64,000 nucleotides of DNA, taken from assembly GCF_003308995.1 (NCBI RefSeq), contig NZ_QFFJ01000002.1:2170001-2234000 (forward strand), read 5' to 3'. The notes beneath the pieces are model-generated. The model was not told the DNA's origin and did no database searches. It saw only the letters and a list, made by a program, of their open reading frames with translations. The translations under genes were made by a program, and so were the position numbers. Shown one piece after another: positions 34,085-42,554 of the stretch. How positions within the stretch are numbered: position 1 is the first letter of the stretch; every line of letters begins with the position of its first letter. The stretch comes from Chitinophaga flava (lineage in GTDB: Bacteria; Bacteroidota; Bacteroidia; Chitinophagales; Chitinophagaceae).

Positions 34085-35887
34085 ATGAGTAGCACAAATG
34101 TTAATCTGGGCCAGTATGATATGGTCCTGGCTTTATCACAAAGCAAAATTAATTTCGAGATCGGGATGCTGCATAAACAACGCGTCATTAACCCAGACTG
34201 GCAATTTCTCACCAGCGCGGACGGTAAAACGCATTTAAACAGTTCAGACAGCTCGTTTGCCGCAGTAAAAAAAGGCTGGCTGGACAAGAATGAGTATGAG
34301 AAAAAAAAACAACAGCTTGAGGCCGAATTAGACCGCATACAAACTGAGGTGGAAGATGCCCCTGCAGAAAAAAAAATCGAACTGAGACGCCAAAGAGATC
34401 AGAAAAAAGCTGAAATAAAGGCAGTGGACGATCAGGAGAAAGCCGCTGCCAAATACCAGGTGCTGATGGATACCACGATCGATGTACCCAAAATAGAACT
34501 AATAAATGGTTCGCATACCGAACTAATGTTCAATTTACCCATAATATCCGGCAAATTGAGTTACTTGAATGGCCAGGAAATAGCAAATGTGGATTTAGCC
34601 GGCATGTGCTACGCTTTTAAAGTCTCGATAGGTAAAATAAAAATAACTACTGACGGCATGTATTTGATAGATGATGCCAAAAAAACTGAGCTGCGGAAAG
34701 GTGGGCTAAACGACAATGATTTTACCATAGAATCAATTCTACTTGATTTTCAGAATACGAACGTTTCGCAATACAGCCAGGAGAACAGCAAATTACCGAA
34801 AGATGCCACCCACCTAACCAACCTGCAAATTTCCGTTACCAATTATTTTAAAACCATTGCAAACAACACTAATCCCTATGTGCTGGGATACGCCATACAA
34901 AAAAATAAACCGGCAGCGCGCGAAAAGCCAATGCTGTATCCAACCGGGGCTTCGTTTTCCACATCAGCCAGCCAGGAAAAAAGAGCGGCTGGTTTTAACT
35001 TCTTGCTGCTTACCGAAAATCATCAGTTTCCTTCAGGCCCTACTGCCGGGCGTATAGACAAGAGTTTGATAGAGAATGTAAAAGACCACACGGCCACCGC
35101 AAACGGTGTTATCGGCATTAATTACGATACCTTTATCAATGTATACCTTAACCAGCTTCACGCAAGCGTTATAGATACTTTTGATCAAGCATTCAAAAAA
35201 TCGTTTCCCGATTTTTATGGCAGCCACAAGGCCAAGGGTGACGATGAAGTGTTCTCGTTCTCAAAGCCCGGCTTAAGCATGACCTTCAACCTGAAGCGAG
35301 GTCGCTTAAAAGACGAAAGTGACAATTATATACACCTGTCATACGAAATCACTGTAAGCGGCAATGTGCATAAAGAAGTGCCTATTGAAATTTTTGGAGG
35401 CCTAATTAATACTAAAAAAACAGTAGGCGTAGACCAAAAATTTTCTACTAAAGGCAACTATGAGTTAGAAGGAAAAAAAGGCGCGGCCGGCTCACTGTCC
35501 ATCAAACTCGGAGCCTCCAACCAGGGAAAGCTTGAAATAGTTTCCAACTATCAGCCACCAAGCATTGGCCGCGATACCGAAAAGCCGGATGCTGGAAGTA
35601 TATTCAAAACGGTCTGGCTAACATTGGCGCGGTTCATAAATCCGTTCGGCCTGGTAGGTGCGCTGGTAACCCTATTTGTTACGGATGATCCGCATAAAAA
35701 CATCGTGAAGTTTGATGGTGATGTTTTTAAACCATTTGATTTTGATGCACTTAAAGACTTCTCCAACAAAGTAGTACTGCCCGGATCGAACGTATATACC
35801 TTTAAAAATGTGCGCCTGTTAAACGGGGATCTGAATAGCAACGATGCTGTGCTGTTTGATATTGCTTATGCGGTTGCTTCAAACTAA
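34085..35887 (+). CDS. P47/TULIP-like protein, first gene of a three-gene operon
   Basis: 600 residues, no signal peptide. The N terminus, LGQYDMVLALSQSKINFEIG, is like the start of TULIP-superfamily P47 proteins, in which a Trp/Tyr-Asp segment is followed by an amphipathic helix that packs in a lipid-binding groove. A charged coiled coil (about 66-130, KKKQQLEAELDRIQTEVEDA) interrupts the fold, after which beta-rich text continues (ELMFNLPIISGKLSYL; MTFNLKRGRLKDESDNYIHL). A hydrophobic stretch near 520 (FGLVGALVTLFV) could touch membranes. P47 proteins occur in clostridial toxin clusters and in many other bacteria with unknown roles. Identification is tentative. Confidence 0.45.
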   Translation: MSSTNVNLGQYDMVLALSQSKINFEIGMLHKQRVINPDWQFLTSADGKTHLNSSDSSFAAVKKGWLDKNEYEKKKQQLEAELDRIQTEVEDAPAEKKIELRRQRDQKKAEIKAVDDQEKAAAKYQVLMDTTIDVPKIELINGSHTELMFNLPIISGKLSYLNGQEIANVDLAGMCYAFKVSIGKIKITTDGMYLIDDAKKTELRKGGLNDNDFTIESILLDFQNTNVSQYSQENSKLPKDATHLTNLQISVTNYFKTIANNTNPYVLGYAIQKNKPAAREKPMLYPTGASFSTSASQEKRAAGFNFLLLTENHQFPSGPTAGRIDKSLIENVKDHTATANGVIGINYDTFINVYLNQLHASVIDTFDQAFKKSFPDFYGSHKAKGDDEVFSFSKPGLSMTFNLKRGRLKDESDNYIHLSYEITVSGNVHKEVPIEIFGGLINTKKTVGVDQKFSTKGNYELEGKKGAAGSLSIKLGASNQGKLEIVSNYQPPSIGRDTEKPDAGSIFKTVWLTLARFINPFGLVGALVTLFVTDDPHKNIVKFDGDVFKPFDFDALKDFSNKVVLPGSNVYTFKNVRLLNGDLNSNDAVLFDIAYAVASN

Positions 35888-35911
35888 TGAACACCTAAAC
35901 AAATTGACAAC

Positions 35912-38578
35912 ATGGAAGACAACAAAAATCAACAGAATAAAAGCGGGATCAGGGCTGATTACCAGTGCGAGTTCATGCAAAATTATGTCGCCGAAAGCAC
36001 CATCGATTCCGGCAAAGGTATCGAATCGATAAAGATGGGCGACGATGGAGCCGTTATTTTCTTTATCGGCAAAAACGGCGTGCTTACGGCCCTGATAGCT
36101 GCAAACGGAAGCGATTCGGGTTGGGATGCCGTTACACTCTCTACAGAAGGTTTTACAGCTACTGCTTTTGATATTTATCACGATGAAAAGACCAGCAAAT
36201 TCATTCTGTGTTTTGCCGAAACAAAGGACGGCCAAACAACACTTCGGGTTTCAGATGAAATATCGCTTGGAGAAGATCAGCTAAAGAAATTTAAAGGCAG
36301 TTTAAACTACCGGTCGAAAAAGCTGGCTTCCCCTGAAAGAACGATCAACCACATTACCATCCACTCCAAAGGCGTGCTGTTCAGTACGGTTTTAAAATCG
36401 ACCGATGCGTTATATTATCACTTCGAATATAAAGATGAGCCGCAAGCTTATACGCTTCCTGAAAATACAAAAACGATTCGGCAGTTAACCATAGGCAGCC
36501 TGTACGGCGGTGCCGGTGTATTTTTATTGTATGATATGCCGGATAACAACCGCACCATGCTGTTTCAGGGATTTCCGGAGGCCGAAGGCGAAGAGGCATT
36601 CGAGCACCGATTTGAAACCGATAAAGGTAAAACCATTAATTGCTTCGACCTGGTTGCGGACGAACAAGGCAACAGCGTCTTGTATACTGCCGGCGACGGT
36701 ATCTACCGGTTTAAAGACACCAGAGAAGGCAAAGAAAAGATTGCCGATGTAAATATTAACTATACCCGGCTTGATGTGTCAAAAAACAACGGCGAGATTA
36801 CCGTTTGGGCCATCGGTAAGGGTACTGGCGAGGCATGTCTTTACTACCTTACCAATAATTATTACCAGATAGACAGATCGGGCAACCAGCAGCTTACAGA
36901 AAGTAACTGGACAAAACCGCTACCGATGTATCAAAACATCACAGAGTTTTCGGCAATAAGGGGTAAAGATTATGTCAATCAACTGTTTCTTTTCAGCGAC
37001 AGCGTAAATAACGGTGCACCCAGCTTGGTACATTTCTGGCAGGACGCGGTGAGTAAAAACTGGCAGGAAATGGCGGTAGGCGTGGCAAACCTCGACAATT
37101 CTGTCGAACTGAACACTTACACTACAGAGGTGAATTTCTCTAAAGAGGTGCCGTCGGCCCAGGCAAATGGTAAAATCAGCATATCGAGTAAGGAAAACAC
37201 CATTTTGTACATCAATAACAAAAAACATTTCCTAACCATAGGCAAACACATCGAGCTCGATTATATCAACCGCATCAATATTATTTGCCCTGTCGATTCG
37301 CTGGCGGCACCAGCCATTACCATCAGCGCGCCGTTCCTGGATGCGCCCTTACACATCGAACCGGCCAAAGGAATAGCGGAGAAGCTGACGGAAAAAATAA
37401 AATCGGGCGCCGACCTTCGCAGCGCGAAAAAACAAAACGGCGAATTGTTGCTAAAGGGCAGCTTTGATCCGAAAAAGCTTGACAGCGTGGCATCGGCCAT
37501 CAACAACATTGCCGGTACTGCGATAACATTGTCTGGCCAGGGAAAAGAAAATCCCCCGAACGCCATTACGCAAGTCACCTTTGGCGGAACGATACCGGCA
37601 GATGCAATTTTTTTGACGGATATCGGCAATACTATCGGCGATATTTTCTATAGTATAAAAAAGGGATTTATGGAAATTACCCGTTTTTTCATAGAAAAAG
37701 TGGCGCAGGGCGTGCAGTTTATTATTGAAGTGGGTGGCAAGGTGATCAGATGGATAGCAAACGCGGCAAAAGACGCCATCATTTTTTTAGAAAAGGTATG
37801 GGAAAAAGTGAAAGTGTTTTTCAAGGACCTGGTAGAGTTTCTGGCCTTCCTGTTTGATTGGAACGATATTAAAGAAACCAAAGAAGCGCTGAAAATGGCC
37901 ATTACCAAAGGCCTGAAATCGATAAGCCCGGGCCTGAAAGAACTTGAAGCTATGGCACTTGATAAAATACGCGGGTTTAAAAAGAACCTGGAGCAGGTGC
38001 TTGGTTTTGACGACCCGAGCCTGAATAAAAACTTTAGCGAGATGGCCAACTCGCCCGCGCCTTACGAGGGTAAACGATTAGACTCGCGCATGAATTGGAT
38101 GGACAGTAAAAAAGATGTTGTTTTTGGCAACACGGGTGTACAGTCTGACGGTGTGGATGTGAACAAGCTAAGCAACGTTAAAGATACCAGCCACGACCCT
38201 GATCTGAAGACAGTATTAGACCTGATCATCGACCTGTTTAAGGGAAAGCTATTGCTGGGCGAGTTTATTAAAAAAATGGCTAAAGTGATCATCAACCTCA
38301 CTTTCAAGGCTATCGAAGCAATAGTAAAAGAACTGTTTAAGCTGATCATCGATTCGGTAGATTTTATTGTAAATGCCCTGGAAGCTGAAATAAACGTACC
38401 GCTGTTATCCGATATCTATAAAAAGATAAGCGGTTCTTCGCTCAGCATTGTCGATTTTATCTCGCTGATCATCGCTATCCCGATGACGATAGGTTACAAG
38501 CTGGCCAACAACTCGGCACCGTTTAAGGACATTACTGCCGAGCAATTTTCAAACAACATTGTAGCATCATTAGCATAA
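35912..38578 (+). CDS. Large beta-propeller plus amphipathic-helix protein, unknown function
   Basis: 888 residues, no signal peptide. Residues about 20-430 are beta-rich with propeller-like repeats (KMGDDGAVIFFIGKNGVLTA; AGDGIYRFKDTREGKEKIAD). Residues about 430-560 form a beta region. From about 570 the protein is helical and strongly amphipathic: GKVIRWIANAAKDAIIFLEK, VWEKVKVFFKDLVEFLAFLF, DWNDIKETKEAL. This helix block, with its F-F-x-D-L...FLF-x-W-x-D-I text, recalls long uncharacterised proteins of fungi and soil bacteria. Such helices could insert into membranes. It follows the P47-like gene by 24 bases and precedes the membrane gene by 6. Confidence 0.5.
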   Translation: MEDNKNQQNKSGIRADYQCEFMQNYVAESTIDSGKGIESIKMGDDGAVIFFIGKNGVLTALIAANGSDSGWDAVTLSTEGFTATAFDIYHDEKTSKFILCFAETKDGQTTLRVSDEISLGEDQLKKFKGSLNYRSKKLASPERTINHITIHSKGVLFSTVLKSTDALYYHFEYKDEPQAYTLPENTKTIRQLTIGSLYGGAGVFLLYDMPDNNRTMLFQGFPEAEGEEAFEHRFETDKGKTINCFDLVADEQGNSVLYTAGDGIYRFKDTREGKEKIADVNINYTRLDVSKNNGEITVWAIGKGTGEACLYYLTNNYYQIDRSGNQQLTESNWTKPLPMYQNITEFSAIRGKDYVNQLFLFSDSVNNGAPSLVHFWQDAVSKNWQEMAVGVANLDNSVELNTYTTEVNFSKEVPSAQANGKISISSKENTILYINNKKHFLTIGKHIELDYINRINIICPVDSLAAPAITISAPFLDAPLHIEPAKGIAEKLTEKIKSGADLRSAKKQNGELLLKGSFDPKKLDSVASAINNIAGTAITLSGQGKENPPNAITQVTFGGTIPADAIFLTDIGNTIGDIFYSIKKGFMEITRFFIEKVAQGVQFIIEVGGKVIRWIANAAKDAIIFLEKVWEKVKVFFKDLVEFLAFLFDWNDIKETKEALKMAITKGLKSISPGLKELEAMALDKIRGFKKNLEQVLGFDDPSLNKNFSEMANSPAPYEGKRLDSRMNWMDSKKDVVFGNTGVQSDGVDVNKLSNVKDTSHDPDLKTVLDLIIDLFKGKLLLGEFIKKMAKVIINLTFKAIEAIVKELFKLIIDSVDFIVNALEAEINVPLLSDIYKKISGSSLSIVDFISLIIAIPMTIGYKLANNSAPFKDITAEQFSNNIVASLA

Positions 38579-38584
38579 AAAAAT

Positions 38585-39331
38585 ATGGATACGTTAATAA
38601 ACTCAAGCGGTACAGTTGTAGCAACAAGAACCGGCGACGAAATATACAAGGATGTATTGAAATGGACGAAAGTAGCGGTAAGCAGCCTTTCGGTAATTAT
38701 TTACGCGGTTGAACGCGGCAAACGGTACGGCGATATACCCACCGAACTCAGCGGCGTGGATGCGGCGCTGAATGCAGGCGGCCCGGTTGAAAGATTTAAA
38801 GAAATAATGGCGATACCGACGAAAATAATAAAAGCGCTATCCTACGGCATTATGGCCATGATCTTTTTCGATGCCATATTTGACTATATGGATACCACAA
38901 AAAAAGAAGTGGTTTTTCTGGGGATAACATTGACGAAGGGTTGGAGAAGAATAGTTATGTACATCGTAATCGCATGTGTGGGCATACCGATTGGCACATT
39001 GTATTACATCAAACTGCATAGTACTGTAGCGGGCGCCGCTAAAAAATGGGAAAAACAAATTAGCGTAATTACCAACCTAGGCCAATGCTTTTACGGTATT
39101 GGCCAATTGATTATTTGGATTAAAAATCCAGAGATATTTAAAAATAAAAAAGTATTTATGGGCTGCAATATCACCAACAATATCACCTCCGTGGTAGAAA
39201 TGTGGGGTGTAGATGTTGTGCTTTATTCTGCCGACTTAGGCATAGCGGCCGGAGCGGGTTACATAGTGGTATATAGCGTACGTACCGTAATCAAAACAAG
39301 CGAAGTAGTAGGATTGACCATAGCCGATTGA
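38585..39331 (+). CDS. Membrane protein of the TULIP-like operon
   Basis: 248 residues, not recognised. At least three hydrophobic segments are visible: ALSYGIMAMIFFDAIFDYM, IVMYIVIACVGIPIGTLYY and VVLYSADLGIAAGAGYIVVY. The central part, KKWEKQISVITNLGQCFYGI, is amphipathic. No signal peptide. It follows the large protein by 6 bases, so the three genes are one transcription unit. Possibly a pore partner or an immunity protein (inference only). Confidence 0.45.
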   Translation: MDTLINSSGTVVATRTGDEIYKDVLKWTKVAVSSLSVIIYAVERGKRYGDIPTELSGVDAALNAGGPVERFKEIMAIPTKIIKALSYGIMAMIFFDAIFDYMDTTKKEVVFLGITLTKGWRRIVMYIVIACVGIPIGTLYYIKLHSTVAGAAKKWEKQISVITNLGQCFYGIGQLIIWIKNPEIFKNKKVFMGCNITNNITSVVEMWGVDVVLYSADLGIAAGAGYIVVYSVRTVIKTSEVVGLTIAD

Positions 39332-39922
39332 TCTTTAAAAAGATGATCGTGTGTAAAACTGTTCTTATTTCATAAATACTGATTATAGAAATCAATTCTA
39401 TTGTGACGTTGTCGCTGATACCATCTTTTTTATTTTCCAACATACAAGGGATGTTGAGGTAAAATCTAAATGTGCGGTTTCTGCTGCTGAAGTTGGAAGG
39501 TCTCATAATAGATGGTATGTCATGAAATATGTTATTAGAATGAGTAGCCCGGAAATCGATAATAATCTTGCATTTCGAATCGGTATGGAAATTGAGTTGG
39601 ATGAAAGAAACAAAATGAATTTTTTACGATGCGTCGAACAAGTAAATCATACTACGAAATCATATCATGAGAAAATCCGGGATTCACTTCGCAGCTCTCA
39701 ATAGTGCATATTTCGTTTGAATGGATTTTATCGAAGAATATCCTATAATATGAAGGGACGTTGGCAGTTTAGCCAATATCCCCTTTGTCAGAATGTTGTT
39801 ATTTTATATAAAATTGTTGATTATTGTACCTTATGTTCGGTATTGACATATTAATGTTATTTTAATGGTATTTTGTATTATTTATGTTGTCTCAGCTAAT
39901 TTGCGCAGATCAAAAACAAAAA

Positions 39923-39949
39923 GGTTCGAGTTTGTACCATAAGGATCAC
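39923..39949 (+). pseudogene. Decayed tRNA-Lys 3' end
   Basis: GGTTCGAG followed by CCATAAGGATCAC keeps the T loop and the last seven bases (GGATCAC) of tRNA-Lys with substitutions between. DR2, the copy of the sequence following tRNA-Lys copy 1, begins 13 bases later, the same distance as at copy 1. This supports a shared origin. Confidence 0.65.
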
Positions 39950-39961
39950 AAGAGTTTTATT

Positions 39962-40075
39962 AACCTCGCGCATGGCGCGGGGTTTCGTTTTTTAGTTGAG
40001 CGTTTAGCCGAGTTCCTTTTGTATAACCCCGATTTCTTTCCCATACTTTATATAGGTTAACGAGCCTTTACTTAA
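39962..40075 (+). repeat. Direct repeat DR2
   Basis: Copy of DR1 (21763-21875), from AACCTCGCGCATGGCGCGGG to ACGAGCCTTTACTTAA, about 90% identical. It includes the tRNA terminator hairpin and the shared 20-mer TTGTATAACCCCGATTTCTT. DR1 and DR2 flank 18.1 kb. Confidence 0.85.
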
Positions 40076-40280
40076 AATACAAAATTCCCAGAGGTGGTAA
40101 TACGTATTTTAAGATAGTCATTCTATTTTTGTATACTTAAAATTTATAATTCGATATAGAATTCATTATTTTTATTTGTACAATCCATTATGGATCATTT
40201 TAACGATATTGACGAAGCAATACTCGCGCTTAGTTCCAGAATCTTAATTTATTACTTTACAATATTCATAGTCAGAACAA

Positions 40281-40736
40281 ATGATCATTGAACAAATTGA
40301 ACATAAAATTGGCAAAAAACTTCCCGAGAGTTATAAAAATCTCTTGCGCGGTATTAATGACTATTGCTACATCAGTTATAATGAATTCAGAGAGGAGTTT
40401 CCAGGTGATGCTGGAACCTCTTGGTTTTTTTGGGGAGAAAAAAGATTAGACGAATTATCTGTAATTGAAGGGGTAACAGAAAATAGAAAAGCATGGGAGG
40501 TATTAAAATCCTATAGTGAAATAAATGAAAAGACCGGGAAAAATATGCAGGGAAGGTTTTTAGATCACTTAAATTCGTTTATTTCTATTGCTGAAGATAA
40601 TGGGGACATTCTTTACTTAGATGCCAAAGATAATTTTTCGGTTTGGATATATATGCATGACTCCGGCGAGTCAAAGTATTTGGAACTCAGTTTCGATGCG
40701 TGGATCATTAAGGCATCAATTGATCAATCAATTTGA
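40281..40736 (+). CDS. SMI1/KNR4 (SUKH)-type immunity-like protein
   Basis: 151 residues. The N-terminal motif IEHKIGKKLPESYKNLLRGI and the pattern FISIAEDNGDILYLDAKDNF, with SFDAWI at the end, match the SMI1/KNR4 fold, which in bacteria typically neutralises polymorphic toxins. No toxin gene is adjacent: it is alone between DR2 and the tRNA scar at 40.76 kb. It may be a leftover immunity gene that protects against related strains. Confidence 0.75.
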   Translation: MIIEQIEHKIGKKLPESYKNLLRGINDYCYISYNEFREEFPGDAGTSWFFWGEKRLDELSVIEGVTENRKAWEVLKSYSEINEKTGKNMQGRFLDHLNSFISIAEDNGDILYLDAKDNFSVWIYMHDSGESKYLELSFDAWIIKASIDQSI

Positions 40737-40753
40737 TTTGGATATATTTTCCT

Positions 40754-40769
40754 AATCCCAGCGGGATCA
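40754..40769 (+). pseudogene. tRNA-Lys 3'-end scar
   Basis: AATCCCAGCGGGATCA matches the T arm and acceptor end of tRNA-Lys; the unchanged part is CAGCGGGATCA (40759-40769). A related terminator hairpin follows after 14 bases. Confidence 0.75.
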
Positions 40770-40783
40770 GTGGAGCAACAAAA

Positions 40784-40811
40784 AACCTGCGCAATTGTGC
40801 AGGTTTTTTGT
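40784..40811 (+). terminator. Terminator attached to the last tRNA-Lys scar
   Basis: AACCTGCGC AATT GTGCAGGTT followed by TTTTG. It is close to the hairpin at 24002-24031 and lies between the SMI1-like gene and the convergent membrane-protein gene. Confidence 0.65.
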
Positions 40812-40825
40812 TTTTAGTCTATTTG

Positions 40826-41263
40826 TTAGTCTACCAAAGTGCGGATGCTCGTTTCTTGCTTACCTAATCGGCTACCTAATCCACCCAATAAATAGAGTAA
40901 CCCAATAATTACTGCGAAGAGTGAATAAAATGTTTCTGGGTATGTATTTGTACCATTCCAGGAATGAGATATTAACTCCCCTAATCCACGTAGTAAATAG
41001 ATCCCTGAAATGGTGAAAATTACCGGTTTTTGAAAAGGTAGTTTTTTGTATTGATGAGTTGCAGAAAGACCATACAGTCCAAAGATGAAAAATATGACTG
41101 CAACGAAAACCGTTAATGCATATGGTAAAATAGGATGTATCGCTGATAGTAGCTGCATTTCATGCCCAATCCCCGTTACCTCAAACATTTTCTCTGCCCA
41201 GAATAACCCTATTATGTGGCCAAATGAAATGATTATATTTATATACCCGCCTAATCGTAACAT
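40826..41263 (-). CDS. Small four-helix membrane protein
   Basis: 145 residues, mostly hydrophobic. Four transmembrane segments: YINIIISFGHIIGLFWA, ILPYALTVFVAVIFFIFGLY, KPVIFTISGIYLLRGLGEL and YSLFAVIIGLLYLLGGLG. No family signature recognised. It follows the next gene upstream by 5 bases, so the two membrane proteins form an operon, perhaps under the Crp/Fnr regulator at 41711. Confidence 0.6.
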   Translation of the reverse strand: MLRLGGYINIIISFGHIIGLFWAEKMFEVTGIGHEMQLLSAIHPILPYALTVFVAVIFFIFGLYGLSATHQYKKLPFQKPVIFTISGIYLLRGLGELISHSWNGTNTYPETFYSLFAVIIGLLYLLGGLGSRLGKQETSIRTLVD

Positions 41264-41268
41264 CAGCT

Positions 41269-41673
41269 TTAATTTAGGTTGGTGAATGGGATGAGATAAA
41301 TAACTGACCCTATTATAAATAAAATAGTTACTATTATATTGACCGGATGCTTAAAAGGGAGCAGCTGCTTAAAGAAAAATTGCTCAATTGTTCTTCCAAT
41401 CCAAAATAGGGAAGACCCAATAAGTATGGCATTCCCCAGCCTAGTATAAAGCAGTTCGGTCGAAAAATAGATGCACAGAAAAGAGTGGAAAAAGAAAATA
41501 TAAATCACCCTGAGATTTAATATTTGCATTACAGCCTGATTATTAGGAGTGATTTTTTTGAGTTCATTTTTCCAGTTTAGTTTATTCCAAAACAAACAGT
41601 GAAATAAGGCAAAAATCAGGCTGTGGATACCACAGATCACTATTAAGGTTCTCATGAGATTATTTTGATCCAA
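41269..41673 (-). CDS. Small membrane protein
   Basis: 134 residues with four hydrophobic segments, among them TLIVICGIHSLIFALFHCLF, VIYIFFFHSFLCIYFSTELL and NIIVTILFIIGSVIYLIPF. Conserved-looking charged residues are few. Function unknown. Co-directional with the gene at 40826 (5-base gap) and 37 bases after the Crp/Fnr gene. Confidence 0.6.
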   Translation of the reverse strand: MDQNNLMRTLIVICGIHSLIFALFHCLFWNKLNWKNELKKITPNNQAVMQILNLRVIYIFFFHSFLCIYFSTELLYTRLGNAILIGSSLFWIGRTIEQFFFKQLLPFKHPVNIIVTILFIIGSVIYLIPFTNLN

Positions 41674-41710
41674 AGGTCTCCTTAATTATCCTTAATCCAT
41701 TTGATATAGA

Positions 41711-42304
41711 TCAAATTCTATTTTTTGGATTTCTTATTCTACTTAATGTTTCTAATGTAATTCCAAGAAAAGATGCAATATGGCCTAATGGAACTCTTTG
41801 AGTAATATCCGGACGAATAGCTATTAGATTAGTATATTTTTGTAAGGCGGTTTCGAACTGTAAGGAAACTAATCTTTGCTGAAGCTTGATTACCGATTGG
41901 GTGACAGCATACCTGGCCAGCTTTTCTATATCATGATGTTGATCACAAAGTTCAAGTATTGCTTTTTTGGGAATGATCATTAGCGTGGTCTTTTCCAGGG
42001 TCTCTATATAGTGAGAACTGGGCATATCAAGAAAGAAGCTGCTTCTTTCACAAATAAAATCACCCTCAAATGAAAACCAATCGCTTATGTCTTTCCCCTC
42101 TTTAAGATAGTATGCCCTTAAAACACCCGTTACTATAAAAATTAGTATTTCAGCATATTGGTTCTCTTTAATGATTATTGTATGCTTATCAAAAATCTCG
42201 ATTCTTGAACATTCTTTTAAAGCCTCTCTGCTTTCAGGTTTTAGCTTTAAATACCTCTTGTCGATTAAATTAATTGTATCATCGATGCTTATTACATTAT
42301 CCAT
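41711..42304 (-). CDS. Crp/Fnr-family regulator
   Basis: 197 residues. A cyclic-nucleotide-binding beta roll (FDKHTIIIKENQYAEILIFI, VTGVLRAYYLKEGKDISDWF) is followed by a short winged-helix region with GHIASFLGITLETLSRIRNP. Cysteine ligands for an iron-sulfur cluster are not arranged as in Fnr. Bacteroidota have many such regulators, often controlling a neighbouring small membrane protein or reductase. It is upstream of the two membrane genes on the same strand and probably regulates them. Confidence 0.85.
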   Translation of the reverse strand: MDNVISIDDTINLIDKRYLKLKPESREALKECSRIEIFDKHTIIIKENQYAEILIFIVTGVLRAYYLKEGKDISDWFSFEGDFICERSSFFLDMPSSHYIETLEKTTLMIIPKKAILELCDQHHDIEKLARYAVTQSVIKLQQRLVSLQFETALQKYTNLIAIRPDITQRVPLGHIASFLGITLETLSRIRNPKNRI

Positions 42305-42554
42305 ACCCGCTATTGAAATCTATTTAATGGTGCACAAAGATAACAAACTTATAAGGGTGAAAAACAGTTCCGGATGCACAGTTTGGTAACTCCACTGACG
42401 TATTAAAAAAGTGGCTTTCTTATCCGATTTTCTCTCCGGTGTTTATGGCAACGATAAAAATGTTAACTTTAAAAAAGTTCGAAATTTGTAATAATCCAAT
42501 CGTAGGTTAGCGGTTATCATATGATGACATCCTACAACCTTTTGATCAAACAAT

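Larger units (their letters stand above)
39332..40280. other. Gene-free stretch with tRNA scar and repeat DR2
   Basis: Nearly 950 bases. A 60-codon frame at 39522-39704 has no family features and weak coding character. The stretch holds the tRNA scar at 39923-39949, DR2 at 39962-40075 and a weak hairpin near 39753-39785. The last 200 bases are AT-rich and probably contain the promoter of the SMI1-like gene. Confidence 0.5.

Noticed and set aside
39522..39704. 60-codon plus-strand frame
   Set aside because: No recognised motif, no clear ribosome site, and placed in an AT-rich non-coding stretch; too weak to list as a gene.
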